From Streptomyces colonosanans (GTDB lineage: Bacteria; Actinomycetota; Actinomycetes; Streptomycetales; Streptomycetaceae), in the NCBI RefSeq assembly GCF_001866645.1, contig NZ_MLYP01000029.1, positions 35,964-99,963 on the forward strand: a stretch of DNA of 64,000 nt, written 5' to 3'. The position numbers and the translations under genes are program-made. Below are positions 17,004 through 25,362 of the stretch, one piece after another; within the stretch, counting starts at the first letter, position 1, and every line of letters begins with the position of its first letter. The notes beneath the pieces were generated by a model, which saw nothing but the letters and a program-made list of their open reading frames with translations, was not told the origin of the DNA and made no database searches.

Positions 17004-17680
17004 CATCCGGCGAGGAGCGGTCGCCCTGCGCCGGCGCAGACCCCTACGCACTGGCCCTGCGCAACGGCCACGAACGGGTCTACCTGCGGCTGGCGGACGG
17101 ACGCCGGATCCGGATGCCGGTGGATCGCTGGTACGCGCATCCCACCGTGGCCGACGAGTCCGTGCTCACTCGCTGCGTCGGCCCCGTTCTCGACGTCGGG
17201 TGCGGGCCCGGCCGGCTGTGCAGGGCACTCCTGAGTCGCGGAGCTTTCGCGCTCGGCGTCGACGTGGCTCCCCGCGCGGTGGCCCATACCATCGCTCTCG
17301 GTGGAATCGCACTGCGCCGATCGGTGTTCGACCGGCTACCGGCCGAGGGAGGCTGGCAGACCGTCCTGCTCATCGACGGCAACATCGGTATCGGCGGTGA
17401 CCCGCGCGCCCTGCTGTACCGCTGTATCCAGGTCACCGCCCCGACAGGTGTTCTCCTCATCGAGGTCGACCCCGACGATGTCGAGGAACGCTGCACCGCC
17501 CAGTTCGAAGACACCCATGGCCACGAAGGTCCGCCGTTTCCCTGGGCACGTCTGGGAGCACCAGCACTTCACAGGATCGCCGAGGACCTTGCCCTCAGCG
17601 TCACCGACCAGTGGAGATACGGTCACCGATGCTTCCTCGCCCTCGGCTGCCCGGACTCAGCCTCGGGACGTCGTTGCTGA
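17000..17680 (+). CDS. Class I SAM-dependent methyltransferase
   Basis: 226 residues whose ATG overlaps the preceding stop (ATGA). Motif I is VLDVGCGPGRLCRALLSRG, followed by ALGVDVAPRAV and a strand-4 region LLIDGNIGIGGDP. The latter replaces the more common D/E-rich motif and is typical of a Streptomyces group found beside the molybdo-oxidoreductase. The substrate is not evident. As last gene of the three-gene unit it may modify the product of the redox or glycosylation steps. Confidence 0.87.
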   Translation: MTSGEERSPCAGADPYALALRNGHERVYLRLADGRRIRMPVDRWYAHPTVADESVLTRCVGPVLDVGCGPGRLCRALLSRGAFALGVDVAPRAVAHTIALGGIALRRSVFDRLPAEGGWQTVLLIDGNIGIGGDPRALLYRCIQVTAPTGVLLIEVDPDDVEERCTAQFEDTHGHEGPPFPWARLGAPALHRIAEDLALSVTDQWRYGHRCFLALGCPDSASGRRC

Positions 17681-17959
17681 GGCGGGGCTGATCACGCGGT
17701 GACGAGGAGACACGGCGTACGCCGACCGGACGCCGAGCGCGGGGCGCGACACCGGGTTGTGCCACCCGGTCGGGGCAACTGTCGGCGGCCGGCACGTGCG
17801 AGCCACCGATCGTGCTGATTGGGTGGGGTGAAATCCACCGTGCAGGGAGGCTGGAATCAATAACACTGGTCAGGCGCCTGGAGAGACCTGCGGCGCGGGC
17901 GACTCGTCACATCGTCCCGGCCGGGCCACGTCCGGCCCAAGGTGGACGGGCTGAGACGC

Positions 17960-19783
17960 ATGAGTACGCGACCGATCGGTGACCACGCTCTGCTGTCCGA
18001 CTGCCGCTCGGCCGCGCTGGTCACCTCAGGCGGCTCGGTGGACTGGCTGTGCCTGCCCCGGTTCGACAGCCCGGCGATCTTCGCTCGACTCCTCGACGAG
18101 GATGCCGGCTACTGGTCGGTCCGCCCTACCGGCCCGGTCGACATCAGCCGCCGCTACATCGAGGACACCCTTGTTCTGGAGACGACCTTCCGAACAATCG
18201 AGGGTACAGCGGTCCTGCGCGATGCCCTTGCCCTGGGGCGGCGCGAACGCGGGCACGCGCTTGGCACCGCTTCCCCCGGAATGCTCCTGCGACAGATCAC
18301 CTGCACCGAAGGGTGGGTGAACATCGAGATCGCCTACGCCCCGCGCCCGGAGTTCGGACTCGTCCACCCACTCCTCTCAGCCGTGCGAGGTGGGCTCGCC
18401 GCGTACGGGGGCGCCCATTTCCTGCTGCTGTCCAGCCCCGTGGACCTGCAGGTGAGCGGCTCCACAGCGCACGGCCGAATCCCGCTCTCGGCAGGGCACC
18501 GCCTCGAATTCGCCCTGCACGTCGGGCCGGCGTGGGAAGGCGAGTCGGTGAGCTGGCGGGCGAGGCGGATCCGGCGCCGTATGTCCGACACCATCGAAGG
18601 CTGGCGCTCCTGGTCCAAGCTCCACCGCGGCTACGTCGGCCCCTGGCAGGACGAGGTGGGCCACAGCGGACGCGTGCTGCGTGCCCTGACCTTCGCTCCC
18701 ACCGGCGCCATCGTCGCCGCGGCCACCACCTCCCTGCCCGAGAAAACGGGCGGGTCGCGCAACTGGGACTACCGCTACACCTGGGTCCGCGACGCGAGCT
18801 TCACCCTGCAAGCGCTCGCCACGGCCGCCTGCGAGAAGGAGAAGAATCGGTTCTTCGAATTCCTCGCGCGGGCCGCGGCAACCCAACTTGCCCGCGGTGT
18901 CGACCTGCAGATCATGTACGGCATCGGTGGCGAACGCGACCTGAGCGAGCGGCGCCTGCCTCACCTGACCGGCTGGCGCGACAGCAGCCCCGTACGGATC
19001 GGCAACGACGCCTGGCGCCAACGCCAACTCGACGTCTACGGCGAACTCCTCGACGCCGCTCACCAGACCCTTCCGCCCGGTGAGCCTCTCGACCCGGCCA
19101 CCCGCACCTTCCTGGTCCAGGCGGCCGAGACAGCCGCCCAGCGGTGGACGCGACCGGATCAGGGCATCTGGGAACGACGCGGACCCAGCAGACACTTCCT
19201 CCACTCGAAACTGATGTGCTGGGTCGCCCTGGACCGCGCCATCGCCATGGCCCCCGCCCTCCAGGCCGACGAACACCTGCCCCACTGGCAGCACGAACGC
19301 GACCAGATCCGCCGAGCCATCGAACAACGCGGTTGGAACCCCCGCCTTGGCTCCTTCACCCAGGCATTCGACAGTGACGACCTCGACGCCTCCGCACTGA
19401 TGCTTCCCATCGTCGGCTTCCTGCCGCCGCACGACCCCCGCGTCCAGTCCACCGTGCTGGCCGTCGCCGCCCACCTGACCGACCGAAACGGCCTGGTCCG
19501 CCGCTACCCCGCCGACGAGTTGCAGGGACAAGAAGGCGCCTTCCTGCTGTGCACCTTCTGGCTTGCCCAAGCCCTCGCGCTCACCGGCCACACCACTCGT
19601 GCACGACTCGTCTTCCAAGCCGCCCTCGCGCACGCCAACGACCTCGGCCTGCTGGCCGAAGAGACCGACTCCACCACAGCGGAGGCCCTCGGCAACTTCC
19701 CCCAAGCCTTCAGCCACATCGGGCTCATCAACGCCGCTCGCGCCATCCGCGACGCCGAGCGACGAACAATGCACACTCAGTAG
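17960..19783 (+). CDS. Glycoside hydrolase family 15 (trehalase/glucoamylase-like)
   Basis: About 607 residues; the ATG giving STRPIGDHALLSDCRSAAL is the family-typical start, and a longer start at 17942 is possible. The N-terminal beta-sandwich (TREH_N) is followed by an (alpha/alpha)6 barrel containing GGSRNWDYRYTWVRDASFTL. Downstream are QIMYGIGGERDLSE and the C-terminal EGAFLLCTFWLAQAL, where the first glutamate is a catalytic candidate, then LGNFPQAFSHIGLI. There is no signal peptide, so it acts in the cytoplasm on trehalose, maltodextrin or similar alpha-glucosides. It is monocistronic, with 279 bp upstream and no recognised regulator. Confidence 0.92.
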   Translation: MSTRPIGDHALLSDCRSAALVTSGGSVDWLCLPRFDSPAIFARLLDEDAGYWSVRPTGPVDISRRYIEDTLVLETTFRTIEGTAVLRDALALGRRERGHALGTASPGMLLRQITCTEGWVNIEIAYAPRPEFGLVHPLLSAVRGGLAAYGGAHFLLLSSPVDLQVSGSTAHGRIPLSAGHRLEFALHVGPAWEGESVSWRARRIRRRMSDTIEGWRSWSKLHRGYVGPWQDEVGHSGRVLRALTFAPTGAIVAAATTSLPEKTGGSRNWDYRYTWVRDASFTLQALATAACEKEKNRFFEFLARAAATQLARGVDLQIMYGIGGERDLSERRLPHLTGWRDSSPVRIGNDAWRQRQLDVYGELLDAAHQTLPPGEPLDPATRTFLVQAAETAAQRWTRPDQGIWERRGPSRHFLHSKLMCWVALDRAIAMAPALQADEHLPHWQHERDQIRRAIEQRGWNPRLGSFTQAFDSDDLDASALMLPIVGFLPPHDPRVQSTVLAVAAHLTDRNGLVRRYPADELQGQEGAFLLCTFWLAQALALTGHTTRARLVFQAALAHANDLGLLAEETDSTTAEALGNFPQAFSHIGLINAARAIRDAERRTMHTQ

Positions 19784-19884
19784 ACGAACACCGTATACGC
19801 GCCAACCGCCCCGCCGATCCACACGCTCACGCGGGCGCACAGTGAACGGTCGCCGCCCATCGCGCAGTCGGTCAGCGCAACGGC

Positions 19885-20070
19885 CGGAACTCCCTTGTGA
19901 TCCCTGCCGAGCCGGCCGAGTCCACCATGCCGGCCCGCCTCGTCGAGCAGGCCGCGGGCGTCCTCGGCGGGCTCGACCTGCTGGTCGACAACGCGAGTAG
20001 GGTCCGGGCCGACAAGCTGGAGTCCATCGGCGTGGACGACATCCGGGCCGTGACAGCCGGCCCGCCGGCT
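19885..20070 (+). pseudogene. Short-chain dehydrogenase remnant
   Basis: The frame reads LVEQAAGVLGGLDLLVDNAS then RVRADKLESIGVDDIRAV. This is the middle of a classical SDR, where LDLLVNNAS is the NNAG motif. Both the Rossmann start and the YxxxK active site are absent, and the match ends before the convergent lipoprotein gene. It is a fragment of about 60 codons. Confidence 0.65.
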
Positions 20071-20079
20071 ACGCCGCGG

Positions 20080-20673
20080 TCAATGCCGCGTGTAGGGGGC
20101 TACCAGCACCGTGGTGGCGTCGGCCCGACTCCGTAGCTCTTTGAGGGTCTGGCTCGGCGAGGCGTTCCGGCCGAAGGACGCCGGCAGGGGGTTACGGAAC
20201 GCATACAGCGTCAGCTGGTACTCGTGCGTGCGACCGGCAGGCGGGCAGGGGCCGTCGTACGCCGCCTCGCCGAAGTCGTTCAGGAGTTCCCGGGCACCGG
20301 GCGTCAGAGTGTGCGCCCGCGTTCCCGACGCCGTCGCCGGAAGGCCGACCTGCAGCCAGTGAATCTTCTGGTTCTCCAAGTCGACCATGGACAGGGCGAG
20401 TTCGGCGGTCCCAGCGGGGATGTTCTCGAACCTGAGCCCCGGGGAGTAGTCATGGGGGCTGTCACAGGTCATCAGAGGGAGGAACGCGCCCGACGCGTCG
20501 AAACCCTGACCCCGGCCGAGGGTGAAGCGACCTGTAGGCACCGCCGTCGCCCGGGAGACCGCACTGGACGGGGCCGACGTCGCCCGGGTGTGCCCGGAGT
20601 TTGACGAGCATGCTGCGGTCGTCAGCAGCGCGGCTACGGCAATCGCCCCTGAGACACGGAAACGACGCTTCAT
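20080..20673 (-). CDS. PEBP-family (YbhB/YbcL-like) lipoprotein
   Basis: 197 residues. A type II signal peptide ends in the lipobox LLTTAAC, so the protein should be anchored outside the membrane by Cys22 or so. The PEBP core is recognisable from FLPLMTCDSPHDYSPGLRFE, ELALSMVDLE, YDGPCPPAGRTHEYQLTLYA and the terminal ATTVLVAPY. PEBP proteins bind phosphorylated ligands, and the bacterial exported forms have no settled function. It is a single gene convergent with the SDR remnant. Confidence 0.9.
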   Translation of the reverse strand: MKRRFRVSGAIAVAALLTTAACSSNSGHTRATSAPSSAVSRATAVPTGRFTLGRGQGFDASGAFLPLMTCDSPHDYSPGLRFENIPAGTAELALSMVDLENQKIHWLQVGLPATASGTRAHTLTPGARELLNDFGEAAYDGPCPPAGRTHEYQLTLYAFRNPLPASFGRNASPSQTLKELRSRADATTVLVAPYTRH

Positions 20674-21290
20674 GATGGAACCGTATGCCAGGCGGACACC
20701 GACCGCCTGTACCGGCTCACGGCTTCCTGATCTTCGTGCCTCGGCCCCGGCTGGGCCGAGGCACCGGAAAGGCCCGACCCCGGTTGCGTCCCGGGAAGTG
20801 GTCTACGGGTTCGGCCTGATCCGGGGTTTGCTCCGGTTTCGGGCGTAGTGCCGACGATCGCGCACAGCACAGGCAGCGGGCGAGGGCTCCCCGACTGCTC
20901 CCGCCAACGCCTCAAGGGCCCTCCGAAGAGAATCCCTGACTTGCGGAAACGCCGGCGAGCCAGGCACGGGCGCGCCGGTCGGTGTCCTCGATCAGGTCAA
21001 GCCCGGTCGCAGAACCGGGCAGGTGCATCGTTGCTTCCCTCCGGCAGAAGTGCCGCGGTCCGAGCTCTCGGGAGCGATCCGCAGGTCGCGCGGTGCACCG
21101 ACCCGTGTGCCCGCGCCGGAACTTGCCGTGCTGCTGAGCTCAATTGCGGTCATGGGCGCCGCTCACCCGGTGAACGGTACGGACAGCACCCGGCAGGCGC
21201 ACACAGCACCCGATCAGCCGAGTCGGGGCGGCGGGGCCCTTCCTCGCTGGATACCTGGTGGAAGAACACCGACCCGAGAGGAAATACGAA
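20674..21290. other. Long stretch with no assigned gene except a possible 38-codon ORF
   Basis: Between the lipoprotein and NTPase genes I see no recognisable coding region, repeat or RNA. GC content and frame use are mixed, compatible with decayed sequence plus the two promoters. The only candidate is the short minus-strand ORF at 20912-21028. Confidence 0.4.
20912..21028 (-). CDS. Possible small protein (38 aa), unknown
   Basis: An ATG with a good GGAGGG site seven bases upstream opens a 38-codon frame beginning MHLPGSATGLDLIEDTDRRA and ending in GFSSEGP. It has no membrane segment or known domain. The ribosome site is its main support; codon bias over so few codons is not decisive. It could equally be chance. 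Confidence 0.25.
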   Translation of the reverse strand: MHLPGSATGLDLIEDTDRRARAWLAGVSASQGFSSEGP

Positions 21291-21821
21291 ATGCGGACGA
21301 AAATCCTGCTGGAGGGACGCCCCGGTGTGGGTAAGACGACCGCCGTTCGCCGACTGGCCGCGCTTCTGCGCAGCCGTGCCATCGTCGGCTTCACCACGGA
21401 GGAGATCCGGCAGGGCGGCGCCCGGGTCGGTTTCGCTCTGGAGACGGCAGCGGGACACCGCGCCGTACTCGCCCATGTCGACTTCCCGGGACCGCCGAAG
21501 GTGGGAAGATACGGCGTCAACTTGGACGTGATGGATCAGGTGGCGCTGCCGGCGCTGACGTCCGCTTCGACGAATCCGGTGCCCGGCCGGCTCGTGCTCA
21601 TCGACGAGCTCGGACGAATGGAGTTGGCTTCCGCCTCATTCAGGGAGGTCGTCCGGTCCGTTTTCGAGGCCGACATGGATGTCGTCGCGACCGTTCACGC
21701 CCACAGCGACCCGTTCACCGACGCGCTGAAACGGCGCCCCGACGTCGAACTCATCGCCATCACCAGGGCGAACCGGGACGCTCTCCCCGGCGAACTGGCG
21801 ACACGGCTGGAGAACCGGTGA
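21291..21821 (+). CDS. THEP1-type nucleoside triphosphatase
   Basis: 176 residues from an ATG preceded by GAGAGGA. The P-loop is LLEGRPGVGKTTAVRRL. It is followed by IVGFTTEEIRQGGARVGFAL, a Walker B LVLIDELGRMEL and ATVHAHSDPFTDALKRRP, matching the NTPCR/THEP1 family of small cytoplasmic ATP/GTP hydrolases. The enzymes hydrolyse NTPs slowly; the biological role is unknown. The gene stands alone, and the family is more common in archaea, thermophiles and animals than in Streptomyces. Confidence 0.87.
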   Translation: MRTKILLEGRPGVGKTTAVRRLAALLRSRAIVGFTTEEIRQGGARVGFALETAAGHRAVLAHVDFPGPPKVGRYGVNLDVMDQVALPALTSASTNPVPGRLVLIDELGRMELASASFREVVRSVFEADMDVVATVHAHSDPFTDALKRRPDVELIAITRANRDALPGELATRLENR

Positions 21822-21963
21822 CAGACACCTACGAGCACTGCTCAGCGACTGCGGCGCGGCATACTCGCCATTGAGCCGGAGGCAGCATGCCGCCCACCCC
21901 TACGCGGCTCCGTGGGATCCCGCGATGGCACAGCGTGCTGAACGTCCCAGAGCCCCACCGGCT

Positions 21964-22959
21964 TCAGCCGGCGGGCACCGTACGGGCGGCGGTGATGAAC
22001 GCCTCCAACTCGTGGGCGATGTCCGGTCCGGTTGGCTGGTAGACGATCTCGGTGATGCCCTGCTCTGCGTATTCGGCGAGGCGGTCGGCCAGTTGTGCGG
22101 CCGATCCGGTCACTGTGGTGGTCGGGATCGCGGCCCAGCTGCCGGCTGCCCAGGCGGCCCGGTCGGCGGCGTTGAGGGCGACCAGGTGCTGGTCGTGGAC
22201 TGCTAGGTGCCGCTCTCGTTCGGGAACCTGGTTGACCACGTCCAGCCATGCTTGCCCGCCGGGCAGCGTGGTCACGTCGCCGCCGAACTCGTAGGCGGCG
22301 TGATAGGCCAGCGCGTTGCCCGGCCCGGCGGCGGCGCGGACTCGGGGCGAGTCCAGGGACTCGCCCTCGGCCAGCACGGTGCCGTGCACGCCGAGCGCCG
22401 CCCAGGTGAACTCCTTGGCGAACGCGGTCTCGCCGTTGACGGTGAACAGACCGTCGGCAAGTTCCTTCGCGACGGCGAAACCCTTGGGACCCAGCGCCGA
22501 GATCAGCACGGGCACGTCGATCGGGCGGGACGGGGCGTGGCCGACCGGGTGCAGCATGCGCATGCGGCCGCCGCCCCAGTCGACGATCTCGCCGTGCAGC
22601 AAGGCGCGGAAGACACGGACGTACTCGCCGAGATAGGCCCAGGTTGTGGACTTGGCACCCATGGCCCGGGCACCGGTGAATCCGGTGCCGAAGGCGACGG
22701 CGACCCGCCCCGGTGCCAGGGCGCACAGGGCGGCGGCACCCGAGGCGTTGACCATCGGCTGACGGAGGTTGGGCACCAGCACGCCTGGCCCCAGTCCGAT
22801 GCGTTGGGTGCGTTCGGCAGCCAACGCCAGCATCATCCACACGTCCGGGCTCTGCTGGGGAGTGTCGAACAGCCAGGCTCGGTCGTAGCCCAGTTGCTCG
22901 GAAACGGCAATGTGCGCCGGTGCGTCGAGGGAGGTCGGGAACTGGCTGGAAATCTTCAT
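21964..22959 (-). CDS. LLM-class (luciferase-like) flavin-dependent oxidoreductase
   Basis: 331 residues from an ATG preceded by AGAGGG. The TIM-barrel luciferase-like fold is shown by the N-terminal ISSQFPTSLDAPAHIAVSEQ, and by AERTQRIGLGPGVLVPNLRQ (the strand-4 motif that contacts FMN or F420). VAVAFGTGFTGARAMG, VPVLISALGPKGFAVAKELA and the C-terminal GITEIVYQPTGP complete it. In actinobacteria such proteins often use F420. The substrate is unknown. It is separated from the GH4 gene by about 190 bp and is probably transcribed alone. Confidence 0.88.
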   Translation of the reverse strand: MKISSQFPTSLDAPAHIAVSEQLGYDRAWLFDTPQQSPDVWMMLALAAERTQRIGLGPGVLVPNLRQPMVNASGAAALCALAPGRVAVAFGTGFTGARAMGAKSTTWAYLGEYVRVFRALLHGEIVDWGGGRMRMLHPVGHAPSRPIDVPVLISALGPKGFAVAKELADGLFTVNGETAFAKEFTWAALGVHGTVLAEGESLDSPRVRAAAGPGNALAYHAAYEFGGDVTTLPGGQAWLDVVNQVPERERHLAVHDQHLVALNAADRAAWAAGSWAAIPTTTVTGSAAQLADRLAEYAEQGITEIVYQPTGPDIAHELEAFITAARTVPAG

Positions 22960-23145
22960 GAGGTGCCCTCTGATTCGAACCACGTTGTTCATGGTCATCT
23001 CCAGATACTCCACCCCTTGCGGGTCGTTCCTCTGATACCCCACGCACTCGTCTCGATCATCGATCAACGTTTTTGACGCGCCCCGCAGCATCGCCGAACG
23101 CGCCGCCATCAACCCGACCGGCCCAACACCGAAGCCCGGGTCGGG

Positions 23146-24489
23146 CTACGCCGGGTATGCCGTCTGCAGGATGCGATCGGCTGTATACACCGAGTCGACC
23201 AGCGGATGCAGCGCCAGCGCCCGCAGCGCGAGAGTGCGTTCACCGCTCGCCGCCGCCTCGATCACGGCCCGCTCCACCGCCTTGACGCTCAGCATGAGCC
23301 CGAGCTGGTCGGGCGCTACGGCGCCGGTGGCGAGCGGGGTGGCGCCGACGGCGTCCACCAGGCAGGGCACCTCCACGACCGCCTCCGAGTCCAGGCCCGG
23401 GACGGCCGTGCGGTTGCGGACGTTGAGGATGAGCGTCGTGCGCTCGTTGCGGGCGATCGCCCGCATCAGGGCCAGCGCGACGCGGTCGTAGCCGCCGCCC
23501 TCGAGGTCGCAGGCGTCGCGCTCCCAGCCGCCCGTGCTCTCCCGGCTCTCGGCCATGTACGTCGCCTCGCGCTCCTGGCGCGTACGCTCCCACACCTCCA
23601 GCGCACCGGCGGGCTCGGCGGCCGCCTGAGCGTAGAAGACATCCTGCTGGTCGCGCAGGAACTCCCCACGGGTGGCCGGTGCCTGGCGCAGCGCGGCGAC
23701 CGCTTCGCGGTTGAAGTAGTAGTAGTGCAGGTACTCGTTGGGCAGCGCGCCCAACGTTCGCAGCCAGTCCGCGCCGAAGAGCTTGCCCTCCTCGAAGGAC
23801 TCCAGCGCGGCGGCATCGGCAAGCAGTTCGGGCAGCCGGTCGTGGCCGTCGACGGTGATCCGGCGCAGCCAGCCGAGGTGGTTGAGCCCGACGTAGTCGT
23901 AGCCCGCGCGGTCGGGGTCGGCGCCCACCGCGCGGGCGGCGCGCCGGCACAGCCCGACCGGCGAGTCGCAGATGCCGATGACGCGGTCGCCGAGGACGCG
24001 CTGCATGGCCTCGGTGACCATGCCCGCCGGGTTGGTGAAGTTGATGACCCAGGCGTCCGGCGCGACGGCCGCGACCCGCTCGGCGATCCGCACCGCCTCC
24101 GGCACGGTGCGCAGGCCGTACAGCACGCCGCCCGCGCCGACCGTCTCCTGGCCGAGGACGCCCTCGTCCAGGGCGGCGCGCTCGTCGCGGCTGCGGCCCT
24201 GCAGGCCGCCGACGCGGATCGCGGAGAAGACGAAGTCCGCGCCGCGCAGGGCCTCGTCGAGGTCCGTCGTGGTGCGTACGGCCGGGCCGGGCGGGCGGCC
24301 CGTCCCCGGCCCGGTGAGCTGTGCGGCCTGCTCGGCCAGCACCGCGGCGATCGCGTCGAGGCGCCGCCGGTCGGTGTCGTACAGCACCAGTTCGGTGCAC
24401 CGGCCCGCCGCGTCGCCGTCGTCCGTCAGCAGCGCGCGGTACACGAGCGGTACCCGGAACCCGCCGCCGCCCAGCAGAATCAGCCTCAT
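23146..24489 (-). CDS. Glycoside hydrolase family 4 (NAD- and metal-dependent glycosidase)
   Basis: 447 residues. The N-terminal ILLGGGGFRVPLVYRALL binds NAD, and DFVFSAIRVGGLQGR follows. The family-specific INFTNPAGMVTEA, ICDSPVGLCRRAA (metal-binding Cys) and YVGLNHLGWLRR (metal-binding His) are all present. GH4 enzymes cleave glycosides by a redox-elimination mechanism; most act on 6-phospho sugars, some on free glycosides. The ATG overlaps the stop of the DeoR regulator gene (ATGA), so both are co-translated. The divergent PfkB/ABC operon suggests that the imported glycoside is split here. Confidence 0.9.
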   Translation of the reverse strand: MRLILLGGGGFRVPLVYRALLTDDGDAAGRCTELVLYDTDRRRLDAIAAVLAEQAAQLTGPGTGRPPGPAVRTTTDLDEALRGADFVFSAIRVGGLQGRSRDERAALDEGVLGQETVGAGGVLYGLRTVPEAVRIAERVAAVAPDAWVINFTNPAGMVTEAMQRVLGDRVIGICDSPVGLCRRAARAVGADPDRAGYDYVGLNHLGWLRRITVDGHDRLPELLADAAALESFEEGKLFGADWLRTLGALPNEYLHYYYFNREAVAALRQAPATRGEFLRDQQDVFYAQAAAEPAGALEVWERTRQEREATYMAESRESTGGWERDACDLEGGGYDRVALALMRAIARNERTTLILNVRNRTAVPGLDSEAVVEVPCLVDAVGATPLATGAVAPDQLGLMLSVKAVERAVIEAAASGERTLALRALALHPLVDSVYTADRILQTAYPA

Positions 24490-25244
24490 ACGGTGATTAC
24501 CTCCGTCCCGGCCTCGCGGAACGCCGCGAGCGTGGCTGGGTCCGATGTGTCGTTGGTGATCAGGACGTCGATCTCCGGCGCCCCGCAGACAAGGGCGAGA
24601 CCACTCTCGCCGGGGAACTTGCCGGCGCTCGCGAGCAGCACGACCTGCCGCGCGGCGGCGATCATGGCGCGCTTCACGGGCACCTCCACGTGCGTGCTGT
24701 CCAACACGCCGCCGCTGGACACCACGCCGCTCGCGCCGAGGAAGAGCCGGCCGACGTACAGCTCACGCAGATTGGACTCGGTGAGGAAGCCCACCAGGGA
24801 GAGGTAGTTACGGCGCACCTCCCCGCCGAGCAGGATCAGCCGCACCTCGGGGTCGTCGCGCAGCTCCTCGTACACCGCGAGGTTGCTGGTGACGACTGTG
24901 ACGGGGCGGCCGCGCAGCAGCTTGGCGAGCTGGTGCGTGGTGGTGCCGATGTCCAGCAGGAGCGTGTCGCCGTCCTCGACCAGTTCGGCCGCACGGGCGG
25001 CTATCGCGGTCTTGGCCGGCAGGTCGTCCACGGCCATTTCGGCGAAGGGCCGCTCGTCGTCGGTGCGCGCGGCCACCGCCCCGCCGTAGACGCGAGTGAG
25101 CCGGCCGGCGTCGTCGAGCTCGGTCAGGTCACGGCGGGCCGTGGCCTCGCTCACGCCGAGCCTCTTGGCGATCTCCCGGACCGGGAGCACGCCTTCCTCG
25201 CCCAGGATGGTCAGCAGACTGCGGTGCCGCGTCTCTCGCAACAT
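24486..25244 (-). CDS. DeoR/GlpR-family transcriptional regulator
   Basis: 252 residues. The N-terminal winged helix-turn-helix (LLTILGEEGVLPVREIAKRL then GVSEATARRDLTELD) is followed by the DeoR sugar-phosphate sensor domain. That domain contains LLLDIGTTTHQLAKLL and VTSNLAVYEEL, then LGGEVRRNYLSLVG and LITNDTS. It should repress the divergent PfkB/ABC operon and its own unit until a sugar phosphate binds. The direct repeats at 25272-25312 in the shared intergenic region are a candidate operator. Confidence 0.92.
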   Translation of the reverse strand: MLRETRHRSLLTILGEEGVLPVREIAKRLGVSEATARRDLTELDDAGRLTRVYGGAVAARTDDERPFAEMAVDDLPAKTAIAARAAELVEDGDTLLLDIGTTTHQLAKLLRGRPVTVVTSNLAVYEELRDDPEVRLILLGGEVRRNYLSLVGFLTESNLRELYVGRLFLGASGVVSSGGVLDSTHVEVPVKRAMIAAARQVVLLASAGKFPGESGLALVCGAPEIDVLITNDTSDPATLAAFREAGTEVITV

Positions 25245-25271
25245 GCCCGCAATGTACTGCAGTTGAGCGAC

Positions 25272-25312
25272 TGTGCACGAGTCTGATCGATCTCTTGCAT
25301 GTACACGACTCT
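25272..25312. promoter_or_regulatory. Candidate DeoR operator (direct repeats)
   Basis: TGTGCACGAGTCT at 25272 and TGTACACGACTCT at 25300 match at 11 of 13 positions with a 28-bp period. They lie in the 118-bp region between the divergent deoR-type and pfkB-type genes. Tandem repeats of this kind are usual for DeoR-family regulators; binding here is inference. Confidence 0.45.
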
Positions 25313-25362
25313 CGGTGCAAGGTGTCGGTCAACATGCAGCTCCGATCAGGAAGGGCGCGCAG

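Noticed and set aside
17820..17915. Possible cobalamin riboswitch upstream of the GH15 gene (GGTGAAATCC, CACTGG, GTCAGG and GAGACCTGC elements).
   Set aside because: The pieces are not in the right order or spacing; the B12-box halves are split by extra bases, and the downstream gene has no link to cobalamin.
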